Source: Anisakis pegreffii
Taxonomy: Eukaryota; Nematoda; Chromadorea; Rhabditida; Anisakidae
Direction: 5' to 3'
DNA length: 64,000 nucleotides
NCBI GenBank assembly: GCA_035041965.1
Contig: JAPYMA010000241.1
Location: 1-64,000 of the forward strand
Positions 12,101 to 22,909 of the stretch are shown here, in pieces. The notes under the pieces are model-generated. The model was not told the DNA's origin and made no database searches. It worked only from the letters and a program-made list of their open reading frames with translations. Position 1 is the stretch's first letter. The number at the start of each line of letters is the position of its first letter. The position numbers and the translations under genes are program-made.

Positions 12101-15100
12101 CTCATGTCACATGTCACCTGAGAATGATTCTGAAGAAGAAAATGACACTCAGAATCTACTGGACGATTCAGAAGTGTTTGTAAATGAGCAGAAACCATCC
12201 CAACAGTGGCCAAACAGAAATATGCCGCAAATGTCGTTGAAAGAATCCACTCCTGGTTTTTTTTTTGAATCATTTGTTGATCCAGTCTTATCAAGTCTTC
12301 CACGAATGTATTAATCGAATGATATATGTGTATTACGTTGTTCCTAGATGAGTGTTTGATATTTTACCAATGGAACTAGCTAGGCATTCATATTAGAAAT
12401 TGATTATGCCAGTTTATGATCTTATTATTACTGCAATCTAGTAATGAACTTATATTTGTTTAAATTTGCTTAAAACATCTGATAGCTCTTGTTGAAATGT
12501 TTAGTTTTGCTTTTTTTTCAGATGACGATTCATTTTTGGCGATGTTGAGTAACGATGAACCTCGTAAATCAGTTGCTGATGCAATTTTGAAAAGAGATTG
12601 GACATTAGCGCTGTTATTGGCGCAGACAAATTCTGATCAAGACGCGGTTCGATTCATTGCAAGAAAACTTTATGAAGGTTTTTAAAATTATTATGTTTAT
12701 GGCAGTGATGCTGAATGATTTTTCAGAAGCAGTGCAATTTGATGATTATTTTGTGGTGTCGTCGGTCGCTTTGTGCAGATGCTTATGAAACACGAATCAA
12801 TAATCATTTTTTAAGATGCGAATTCGTCTTTCCGCATCAGATTGGTAGCTTTGATGGCCGCTGGAATGTGGGAGCATTTGTTGTATTCATGGGAAATCGT
12901 TGATTGGAAAAAAATCTTGTTATTAATCCTCGCACAGGTTTCTTTTGTGGTTTTGTTGTGCTCGTTTAGTTCGCGTCATTCTGATGGATCACTGTTTCAT
13001 ATTTAACGTTATATTGCTGCTCTTTTATGATTCTTTTTGAAATGTTGCAGTCACCATTTCGTAAAGAAGATAAAATGTGAATGGATTTAACTGAATTGAA
13101 GGCAAACAAAAATCCATAGAAATGCTTTCTAGGCACCGTCACATAAAATTCGTTCTCTCTGCAATCGGCTTTGTGATAGAATGTTGATGGAAAACAGTGC
13201 GGAATATCTGCTGGATGCAGCGATACCGGCAATAATATGCGGTGATATTGAGGCACTTATGGATGCGACGAGATCGTTGAAGCTTGATCAACGAATTGCA
13301 TTGGCTCTTATTCTTAGGCATTCATTGGGTTCGTTATCTCGTATTGATCACATTTTTAATTAATTGCATGTTTGATGTTGGTAGTTTGTTTGAGTTTTGA
13401 GTGTATTGATTGACCTGGAGGTGTTTCATTTGTAGGTGGTGGCAGCTCGAGAACGGTATCAGCTGGACCGAAATTCCAGTCGACGCTGGAGGAGTACGTC
13501 AAAGGTATCGCCGAGAAAGGGTTCATCGAAGCAGCGTGGAAAATGATTGAACCAATTGATAACGCGGAGTGTAATGAGGTTGTTTAATTGCCTCTCCTTC
13601 TTGTCATCAGTTCCTTTTTTTAAGCTTTTATTGTGTTCATTCTTTGTGCCGCCGTCATTGATACTATTTCAATCGTTATTGTATATTCCATTTGATTTGT
13701 TATCGCTCGTGTTTTTAATTTAGCAGTGAATTGATGATCGTAACTACGTTGATTATATACATGTATCGTGAAATAAGCTGTCATTTAATCGAGTTTTATT
13801 GAAGGGATTAAAGGCACTTCGTTATACGTTGTACAACGTTATCGGTAGCGCATTTGCAATGAATCAGCAGCGTTCTTTAATTCCAATCGATCCGTATGCC
13901 AAAATTCGTGAAGAGTATTCGAAATTGAATGCAGTCTATCAGCAGCCGTCCTTTGCACCAGCAAATCGTCGGTTGATGCCACTAGCACAACAGCCTTCGT
14001 TTATGCAACCGACGACTTTACCGAAATTTCCTCAGCAACCCTCGACTTATTCTCCTCAACAAACACCTCTTCAAGTAAGTGTTTGGCAGTTGCAAATCTG
14101 AGACTTCCCTTTTGTTCTACAGAGCAACTTCCGGTTGTGTTCAGAAATGATAGATTTTTGAACATGTCCCAGTTTCCCAATTATTGATTCTAATTCATTT
14201 ATTCGTTTCGTTGATCCATAATCTTTTATGTTTGTAGAACGCTGCTGGCTTATCTTCACCTTACGGAGCCCCACAGACTCTATCTAATTCTTATTCGTCG
14301 TATCCACCGTCATATAGCGTCCAGCAACCGCAATCGATGATGTATACGTCTCCAAATCAACCTCCTCCTATCCCCAGTCATCCAGCATCTGCCATAAGTA
14401 ACGGTTATATTCCGTCACCATCGATGCCTCAACAGTCTCCGTCGTCGTGTTATCAGTCGAATATGTGCTCACCTCCATATGCACAATCGACCTGTATACC
14501 GACGCCAAACCCTTCCTATCCTGCAGCGCCGTCTAACCCTCCGATGGGTCCGTATGGTTCACTACCAACTTCGGCTGCAACGGCAAGAATAAGGACGATT
14601 TCGACCGCATCACAGTCGTCAACGACTGCAGAAGGGACAAGCAGACAAGTGGTGGTGGGTTCACCAATGGCAAGTCAGTGGCATTTGGTGCAATTTGAGT
14701 TTGCTTTTTGCAAATTTTTGGTTTGTAACTATTCTTTTTGGGCAAGGCGTACTCACTGTAGATGGTGTACTCACATGTGAAACGATATTATAAAATAGTA
14801 ACGAGAATGTTTAGAGGTTAGTTTCGAAATTACGTATCTTTCAAGGAAGAATGTCAACGTCATCAGGTTGGAATGATCCACCTGTGATCGCAGCGAAAAA
14901 GAATGAACCTCATCCGGCACAAATCGCAGATATTCATTTCAAAATGGTACCGCTGAATGAAGGAATGCCTTATGGAGTGAATCAGCTGACTGCTACGACT
15001 AACCAACAAAACGTTGCACCATCCGAAACACTGAATAACTCTACTCAACAACCGCTACCAAGCTATACCCTTTCGGAAGCAGATAATTATCTGATTACAA

Positions 15101-15979
15101 CAATTCAGAATCTCATCGCGACTATTCGTCAATACAATAAAACAACTGTTTGTTTCTTATATTTTATTTATGCTTATGTGGTTATATCGTGAATATGCAT
15201 TGAATGTTGTTCACTCATTCAGTTTCATTAGTGTAATATCTGATAAGAATATACGGATGGATCTTCATGAGCGTGAAATGCTTGGTTATTTACTGAATAT
15301 GGTCAGATTCATTTCATTTCGAAAGAAGTGAAAGAGCATTTGTCCAAATTAGGTCTACATTCAGCACGAGATGATTGTTGGCGAATTTCGTTGAGAGAAT
15401 TTTTAAGGTAGTTCAGTCGACTGGATCAAGTTCAGTAACAGTGCCAGTAACAGTTTTCCCCACATGAGTACCAACAATTTAAAGGTTGTGATTGAAAATC
15501 TATCTATAATTGCAGATTGTTACGCATAAAATGAGTGATGTCGAGCATAAAGTATCCACTGAACTAATTCCACGTCTTGCCAGAAATAATGTTTGTTGTT
15601 GTTTCGTGTTGAAATTTTATTTCTGAACTGATGAAACTACAAGTGGAATTTAAAATTTGGTTATTGGCTGAAATATTTATGTATAATTTTAAAAAAATAT
15701 TCGTGAACATGTACATTGATGCTGAAGCACATCCTTACTCTTAGCCGAAACCACTAACGCAGTAAATGCGAACTCAGAATGAGTGTCAATTTTCAGTTCT
15801 GTCAAGAAACGCTCTCTCAACTGTATCGTATGGCCGCATCGATGAACACCACCGATTTCCGAACATGTCAGCAAATATGTACTGAATTGGTTCGAGGAAA
15901 CGATTTTGTGGAGTTATCGTCGGTGATACCTGCACTCAAAACGCTATCGTCGACAGCGCTTCAGTTATATGGCCATTGA
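9107..15979 (+). CDS. sec-31: Protein transport protein SEC31 homolog (COPII outer coat)
   Basis: Nineteen exons join in one frame to about 1174 residues, close to animal SEC31: 9107-9333, 9499-9614, 9753-9937, 10062-10179, 10255-10411, 10542-10659, 10721-10840, 11441-11605, 11672-11882, 12043-12255, 12522-12677, 12816-12937, 13133-13340, 13436-13578, 13805-14074, 14238-14673, 14846-15147, 15516-15590, 15797-15979. Residues 1-350 form a WD40 propeller (AAQQID, LIWDMNSP, SIWDLRKPG, LQKWDLRYAS). AWMRRG and QFSYGSKLCTFE (about 363-385) match the linker after the propeller. Residues 400-755 resemble the ACE1 helical solenoid. Residues 760-1000 are Pro/Gln/Ser-rich, as in the Sec23-binding region, then GWNDPP and a C-terminal helical domain. 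SEC31 with SEC13 builds the outer COPII cage on ER exit sites. Least certain are exon 7, the donor at 12255 (GTTTTT) and the exon 13 end (13328 or 13340). Several acceptors lack the TTTCAG consensus. Confidence 0.9.
10850..11155 (-). CDS. Unrecognised 101-codon ORF nested antisense in sec-31 intron 7
   Basis: A frame from ATG at 11155 to a stop at 10850 fills half of the 600-bp intron 7 of sec-31, on the opposite strand. The product is highly charged and soluble-looking, with segments such as SESLSDDRRTIQRIGSDW and MKTTRFDAKRRT; it has no signal peptide or membrane segment and resembles a real protein more than a chance frame in AT-rich DNA. Immediately upstream on the minus strand is TATTATAG followed by A-ATG, a possible splice or trans-splice acceptor. 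A perfect TGACGTCA element lies about 25 bases further upstream (11178-11185). I do not recognise the family. It may be a nested gene, an exon of a larger minus-strand gene or a pseudogene. Confidence 0.4.
   Translation of the reverse strand: MPLNTTKLKPEFHLLRMVSTSESLSDDRRTIQRIGSDWMDSMRNVEANLQKSVHFNRILFDMKTTRFDAKRRTNAALNIEIRNGEITIIIGECPSRIQILN
11176..11187. promoter_or_regulatory. Palindromic CRE-like site AGTGACGTCACT
   Basis: The 12-base perfect palindrome contains the full cAMP-response element TGACGTCA. It lies in sec-31 intron 7, just upstream of the antisense ORF's ATG. bZIP proteins of the CREB/ATF type bind this core, but function here is unproven. Confidence 0.35.
11332..11366. repeat. 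Perfect 35-nt palindrome (17-bp arms, 1-nt centre)
   Basis: TGTTCTTTCAGTGAATC at 11332-11348 is exactly reverse-complemented at 11350-11366, with a single T between. It lies in sec-31 intron 7, 75 bases before exon 8. Each strand contains TTTCAG, so the hairpin could hide or present a cryptic acceptor. Perfect arms suggest recent origin or constraint. Confidence 0.85.
15249..15407 (+). other. Coding-like stretch inside sec-31 intron 17
   Basis: A 54-base segment (15249-15302) after GATAAG and before GTCAGA is open in phase 0 at both ends and could be an optional exon. It is followed, in another frame, by a longer protein-like stretch from about 15307 to 15407 (KEVKEHLSKLG, DDCWRISLREFL). Neither is needed: exons 17 and 18 join in phase, and the join gives the same spacing as human SEC31A. 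It may be an alternative exon, a relic, or chance. Confidence 0.3.
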
Positions 15980-17728
15980 AATACTGACTTTCTTCAGATT
16001 TTTCATAAATCTGGTCATGTCTTCCTAACGAAAATTCTTTATTACAATATAATTTATTTCGTATTTGTCACTTTAAACAATTGTGCAAGAATGTGCTGCT
16101 TGCCTCTTAGAGGAAGTTGCAATAATTTTTATTCCAATTTTATTCAGATCGATGAAATTGATTTCATTGATTGACGAATGAATGAAATTCATCGAGAATC
16201 GTATCACCTTAATGAAATTTTTATGATTTGGATATTATTACGCTGAATACTGGTATGTAGGGTTTAAATTATTACAGTTAATGTTTGTTTTTATGCGCTT
16301 TTGAAGGAGAACTGTCAATATTTGATTCATTCGTATAGTCATCTGCAATACTGATTTATTTCAAACGTTTTAATGTGTTATCGCAAATGAATGCATTATT
16401 CTCTTTTCACGACTTCAGTCTCTGTTACTGTCTTGTCAGTATCCGAATTCTATTTTCTGTCACTCTACTATACATTCTATCATGCTTTCATTTTGTCATG
16501 TTTTGAATTCATCAGAAATTCATTAAAATTTTTGTATTGTTTTGTGCCACTATTATCGGGCCAATCTTCTTGTTTCCGTTGTTTTGGTGATGCAATAGAA
16601 AAATGTTTGCTTGCTTTTATAGAGTGTGATTCCAAAACATTCCGAATCTATTGGGGGTTTTTCAATTGAATGTTTACATTTATAAAACATATTGAATAAC
16701 AGTTAAAATATTAATGTGCTGATTGTGGTAGACATAAATCATCTGTTATTAGGTGACGTTTTGCTTGTTTTTTGAAAATACTATCAAAAAAATCTTTTTG
16801 AGTTATACTGTTACAACATTGTTCATTTGTTGGTCTTGTCCCCATTTCATAGTTGGTGAAAATTTGCAGTTTGCAGTGATTGATTGCTAAAGTTATGTTT
16901 TGATTTCGAAGATTTATCGTTACTTTCGTTATGTGTGAATGTTATCACAATCCGGTACAGTTTGATTATTGTTTTTGATGATTCACTGACTTGTCTTGGA
17001 AGAGATTATGTTATATGTGGTGATATAATTTATTATTGTTGTTGATTTTGAATGTTGTGTGATTGTTACAGAAATCGATATAATATGATTTATGTGTGAA
17101 AACAGAAACATTTACATTCATGAATAAAATAATCGAATAAACACGGCAAACACATTCGCATTCTTTCTATTACGTTTTTACTTTTAGCATTGATATTGTG
17201 AGAAACCGCAATTGAAATATGAAAATGATAAGTTGTAAGAAAATTTGACAATTATACAAAATGCAAAATATAAACAAATCATTTTAAGTTCCGTTTCAAA
17301 GCGAAGTACAAATAACATTTTGTCTCCATACCCTTACTGACAATGAGTACGAAAACGATTACAAAAGCAGATGAAACGATTTTTCAAATAAGTAGAAATT
17401 AATTGAAGAGATGGCACGAACGAGTGCTCGTTAAAAACAAAATTTCGGAAAAGTGCATATTACACATTAAAATGTTTGCGTGATTAATATTAAACGAAAC
17501 TTATAACTTCAATAAACTAGCAAATATACAAAGGAGGGCTTATACGATAACGTATCATCGTGAACTACAAATACGAAACGATGAGACTAACAAAAATCGT
17601 ACAAATAAAGCATTATATTTGCTAGGAACCCGCTTAAACCATGTGTATTGTATCGAAGCAAGTAGAAACAATTCTATGATCACGGTATTCATAAACTCAA
17701 AACAACTGCATCATTAGTTTCAAGTCAG
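15980..17728. other. sec-31 3' flank
   Basis: T-rich DNA without a gene, consistent with a long 3' UTR followed by intergenic DNA. Open frames here (for example 16391-16669) are Phe/Ser/Tyr-rich, as expected from T-rich non-coding sequence. Confidence 0.45.
17123..17141 (+). promoter_or_regulatory. Two overlapping-range AATAAA polyadenylation signals
   Basis: AATAAA occurs at 17123-17128 and 17136-17141, about 1.1 kb beyond the sec-31 stop. These are the first canonical signals I noticed on the + strand after the stop, but a variant signal nearer the stop is possible. Confidence 0.35.
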
Positions 17729-18022
17729 CTTCTATGCAGTGATGTAACCAATGGGATATGGGTTGACACAGGGGACCCTCTCGCTCTTCCTGAATGGCAC
17801 TGGAAAGGAGGAAGAAGCGTGAAGAAGAGGGAAATAAAGATGACAGGGATATGAAAATTAGGGCAAGATTGAAAAAAAAAACAGAGGAGAGGGAAACAGA
17901 GTAAAAATAAACTGAGAAAAACAAATCTCAAAATTCAGTCGTGTTTCTCAACGAGACCACTTTGCAGATCAGACTCCCGTCCCCTGGCAGAAATCAATCA
18001 TGGCTACGCCACTGCCTTTATC
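17729..18022. mobile_element. Decayed hAT-type MITE (about 278 bp)
   Basis: The left end at 17737 reads CAGTGATGTAACCA and the right end, read inward from 18014, reads CAGTGGCGTAGCCA, giving 11 of 14 matches. Both ends also carry CAGGGGAC further in. The flanking octamers CTTCTATG (17729-17736) and CCTTTATC (18015-18022) match at 5 of 8 positions, as expected for an aged hAT target duplication. No transposase is encoded. It lies between the convergent 3' ends of sec-31 and fem-1. Confidence 0.6.
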
Positions 18023-18439
18023 AGAAGCACTCACTTGCAATCGATATGATGATAAGAGACACTAATTTGGAAAATCTGACGAACATTTCCGTCAAAAAAC
18101 AATTCAATTTTCAAAGAGATTTCAAAGATAGACAGATTTATCGCCAATTCTCTGTGCTCAGTCCATCAATCAACAATCAGTTAACAGTTATAATTTCACC
18201 GACACTAGATTATATCACGTTAAATTAAACACAAAATGACACTCAATAGCAAAATAACAAATCCATACTTCCAAGATGCTGTAACAAGGGAGTTTGTACA
18301 TAATTTTTGGCTATTATGATACCACTGCACCAACTTCAACAAATCAATAGCTCAGTCACGTTGTATACCGTACGCGTCGAATCGATTTTACGCATTTTAA
18401 ACCGATTCAACATTCTTCACTTGTTTATACATGCCGCAA

Positions 18440-21400
18440 TCAATACAAATTCAATAGCGGCATTAAATCCTTCGGTACAATTGACAAGAAATTATGCGGG
18501 ATACGTTTTCGTTGTAATGTGTTCGCGGCGAGACCAGATAGCATTAAGAAACGACCTGAAATCTGACTTACACTGTCGAAAAACAATAAATGATCTAGAC
18601 CTTTCGTTGATCACCATATAATCTCATCATCATCACAGCGCAACAGCAATAAAAGAAAACTAACCAAGTTTGAGTTGAGGGAGCGATAAAGACATTTTCC
18701 GATGAATAATCTCGAGACACGTCTCGTCATTCGTATTCCGTGCCAGAAGTTTCGCACCATGTTCCAGGAGTAACTTGACGACACTTGTTCGCGGCTTATC
18801 ACATTCAAGAAGAGTATGCAATGGCGTATTTCCTATAATCAATAAATATACACTTAACGCATTTGAGAAATTAAAAATGTTCGAAAACTCAACTTCGCGA
18901 CCTCATCGAATGGAAACAGTCAAACACAGAGAATAAACCGATAGCAAATCAATGCACAAACAAACTCGCCACCAACCGTTTTGATCTTTCAGATTCACGT
19001 CAGCACCGGATCGTATCAACCGACTGATCACAAAACTCGATGGAAATCTGGCAGTAACGGGCTTGTCGGTATCTCTGCATGCGGCATGTAGTGGATACAT
19101 ATGCGATTGATTTGTAACGCTGATCAAACGACAAATACTTTGATGAAGCGTTGAGGCGAATGATGAGGAGTCTTTGACATCGATTACTTCTTCATCTTCA
19201 CAACACTTATTTTCGATCGATTGCAAACGATTTATCTGAAATTCGCTTGATCGCTTTATTTATCAAATGAAGTGGTTTCAATTTTCATGTTTATTCAAAA
19301 TTCATCAGTTAGAAATGCTTTGGCTGTCCACATCAACGGTGAGCACTAATTTCAATCGGTATGAAAACAATTCTGGCGAAGATGCAAAATTCGCAATGAA
19401 ATTGAGACTAAATGGAATCGGAACCAGGAGCCAATTCCAAAATTTCCCCAAAAAAACCTTATCTGCACAGATCATATCTTCTATCTAATCAGAATCAATA
19501 CTAAACGAATACCCGATAGCCTGTTCGTGTGCGTCGTCCTGATCATCTCACCTATTGCAATCAATAATTCATTTACGTCAACTAAACTGCAACTTGAAAT
19601 TAATCCTAGCGTAACCATGCGCGTTTCAAAATAAATTTAAAAAATAAGTAGAATGGTACCAATAAAATGAATTGCAGACATGCGAGCATCAGGAAATTCA
19701 TGCAACTCTCTTCACTTTCCGTTTCTTCTAATGTATCTTCGCTTCGAATTCGTACGTCTCCGTTTCTATACCTTAAACAGCACACTTTATTTATCTCCTC
19801 TCTCACTCCCTACCCACAGCAACTGACTCCACGCTAAATCTCAGATAAGCTCAACCCATTCGTACGAAATAATAAGAAAAGATTTTTGCATAAAACTGCT
19901 TAACTACCTATACACATTTATGAATTTTATAACATCAGGGCAAAAAACAACAATCTTATAATAAAATTATTTGTTCACAATGAGCTGCAGCTGCATACGA
20001 AAAGACCCACTTTGATTCAAAGCTATCAATCAATGACCTTTGAAAACGAGAATAACTTTAGTATTACCGAATTATTCTATGTTTATAGCAATTATAATAA
20101 ATGGAGTAATCGAAGAAAGGCAATACGAAACAACAAGAAACCTTTCCATTTCGTTGACGGTTGCGTTCAGAACGTGCAACAGATTTGATTTCGAGAAGGG
20201 TTGTACACGAGCATGAGCAGCTGCATCGACATTGGCATTGATGATACCTTCGTTGATTGTGATCATGAATGAGTCCAGAAATGCGGTGATTGTTGATTTG
20301 GTTGATGGGTGCAGTGCACACAGATGCGTTTGCTGCAAACAGACAATATGACTGCTCCATTTTCATAAAGTCAATCGATGTGCACGGCAGTGAGGGACAC
20401 TAATGCGAGTCTTTATTTCAGAAAATAATATTGACACGGTGCGTGATCATAATGATGAGAGTGAAATCAAACAACCTGCAATTTTAACGCATGCATCCAC
20501 AATTCGAAACATCGATCCACTTGTCCCAAATCACAATAAACTGCTCCACGATACCTAATGAAATAGTGTGTTTCGTGATGGTAACCTCCGAGGATGCGTT
20601 CACGCATTATCAACGCCTGCAATCCATTCAACTTATCAAATTCATCATAATTCGACCCAGTTTTTTTCATCATTACGATCGGTAAATTGTAATTCTCATT
20701 CATTCCGAGATTGTTTTTTTTTCAATTCTGCAAAATGAATGAACAAATAGTCTTCAGTTAACTGTGACTGACTCTTATTGTCCAGTTTTAATCTAATATA
20801 AAATCGAACTCAGATCAATCTGAACGATTTGATAACCTGCATGCGAATAGCATCTGGATCACCGACTATGTTTCGAATATCGTTCAGTGAATCGATCTCA
20901 ACCAGATTTTCATAAACTTCCAACGGTTCATTACCACCCTTTGCTTCACCGTAGTCCATTGCCTCTTTCCAAATAGCTATCGCTGTGCTTAAATCCATTC
21001 TCTTATCCACCAGAGTGGCACCATACAACTAAAATGATATCAAATTATAACTATATTACATCAAATTCAACCAACTTGATGCTCAAATCAACCTCAATTT
21101 AGCTAACAACTCATAAATTAATTATGATTTAACTGAAGCTGAACACAAAATGATGCCATAACCAAAGCAAACACCTTCATCGCATCTCTGGTCTGCTGTG
21201 GATCATCAACAAATTCAGCCAGTAATCGAACAACATTCTCATGGCCTGCGAGCGCAGCACACATCATCGGAGTCACACCGAAGTCATCAGCTATATTCTT
21301 CGCATTCATACTCAACAGCATTCTTACAATTTCATCGCTACCCGCTTCGGCCGCGTCATGCATCGCCGTATTACCTGACAAATACATCGCTTCTAATATC

Positions 21401-22882
21401 ACTTTCTCAATGCACAATTTCGGTACCTTGATGAACATTATTGTCAAAGATATTGTTAACTTATAAATTCATCACATACAAAATTTAAAACATATAAATC
21501 TTTAAGCGACTATTTTGCAACCGCTTAATTGATACATAAATTCATAAAGTTGTGCGAGAAATCAACTGCAATAGTAAACTGGAAATTTTTTTGTGTTGTC
21601 GAATTTAATAATAAGACAACAATGAAATCAGTCAATCAAATATCCCGACTAAGCATATTCAGATGAAGACATGTTAAGAGAACAAAGATTGTTGAGAAAG
21701 AATCTGCTGAAAAATCAGAACCTTTCGCAGAAGACTTCAACGGATCAGCTCCTCTTTCAAGAAGGAATTTCACGACTTCCGTTCGCATTTTGAACGCAGC
21801 AATCATCAGCGGTGTATGACCGTGTCTATTCGCCAGTTCAATGTCAGCACCTTTGTCCACCAAATATTTCACTAAAAACTTTTGATGTTTTTTAGATTTC
21901 AACCGTATCGTAGAACAAAAGAAAATAGTAATTGATGAAATGAGAATTCCTTTGACTCGTTCACAGCTACTCATTTCTGGACTGGATGGATCCTTGTGGA
22001 TTTTAAAAGGTTTACATTGAAACTAACCAATTTCATAGTGTCCATCATAACACGCGCCCCTCAACGGAGAACTATTCGAGTTTGTTGTCTGATTTATATC
22101 CGCTCCACCTTCTTCCACTAAACAACGAACTATACTCAAATGACCTGCGGCTGCAGCGGCCCACAAAGCCGGAGCGCCCTCTGAAATCAATGTATTCAGA
22201 GAATCTTTACGGCTCAAGCAAGCCTCACAAAACATCATCATGAGAGTTATCAATGGTCTACGAGAACATCAGAAATGCAACGAACGTAATAAAGAATTGA
22301 TTAACGAGAACTATCAAATATGGAATATGAGAATGAATATGTAAACGTACGGATCACTTCTCCGTCAAATGAGACCGTTCCTTTGACTGAGACATCAGCT
22401 CCTTTCTTCATCTGAAAGCAAATGACTTCGAAACGACGTCGTTAACACTATAGGAAAAACACTGTATAAGAACGTATTGTACGAGTAGTTATATCGATAA
22501 ATATTCAGAACACCACTGACAAAGATAATGGAAATCATAATCATAGAAGAACGATACAGTCTGTCTTCTTTGATAAGTTGTGTACGGACATTGAAGAACT
22601 GCAAATCGAACAGAACCTTCATGAAGACAGGTTAAATATGATCAATCGACAGTTGAATATTTCATTTCAGTAAAAAGGATGAAAACTAACGAGATATTTA
22701 ACCACATCCAAATGTCCATTTCTGGCCGCGATAACCAGCGGTGGAGTTCTTGATGGAGGTGCGGTCAAGCAACCAAATAACCAATCGGCACTCCGATCTT
22801 CCAGGAAAATATTCAGTCTCCTCAAGTTGCCATCTCGAGCTGAATTGAATACTACCGCACGATACTCTACACCGTTCATCAT
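18440..22882 (-). CDS. fem-1: FEM-1 homolog, ankyrin-repeat substrate receptor of CUL2 ligase
   Basis: Twelve exons join in frame to 642 residues, similar to C. elegans FEM-1: 22882-22691, 22411-22351, 22180-22028, 21871-21722, 21374-21175, 21028-20837, 20616-20476, 20332-20142, 19765-19660, 19235-18977, 18832-18665, 18555-18440. Six N-terminal ankyrin repeats span about residues 45-240 (PPLVIAARNGHLDVVKYL, ALWAAAAAGHLSIVRCL, SPLRGACYDGH, RHGHTPLMIAA, GNTAMHDAAEAG, VTPMMCAALAGHENVVRLL). A TPR-like helical middle follows, with MRERILGGYHHETHYFIRYR and GAVYCDLGQVDRCFELW. Two more ankyrin repeats lie near 505-590 (YPLHAACRD, GADVNLKDQNG, GNTPLHTLLEC). The C-terminus corresponds to the VHL-box region. 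FEM-1 recruits substrates to CUL2-Elongin ubiquitin ligase; in C. elegans it targets TRA-1 and promotes male fate. No frame breaks. Confidence 0.95.
18441..18555 (-). other. fem-1: FEM-1 C-terminal VHL-box region, with Gly at the usual Cys position
   Basis: The last exon encodes FLMLSGLAANTL followed by about 23 residues to the stop. It aligns with the end of human FEM1B (MSLKCLAARAV), where the Cys is part of the Elongin C-binding BC box. Here the codon is GGT (Gly), one base from TGT (Cys). The alignment is by eye from memory of the family. Confidence 0.55.
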
Positions 22883-22890
22883 TTCAGTTG

Positions 22891-22909
22891 TTTCCTCCTG
22901 AAATTAACA
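22891..22909 (-). promoter_or_regulatory. Probable trans-splice acceptor of fem-1
   Basis: On the minus strand TTAATTTCAG ends at 22898, 15 bases before the first ATG (22882). The 15 bases are open in frame, so an upstream coding exon is formally possible. However, the encoded N-terminus already matches the FEM-1 start, so spliced-leader addition here is more likely. Confidence 0.55.
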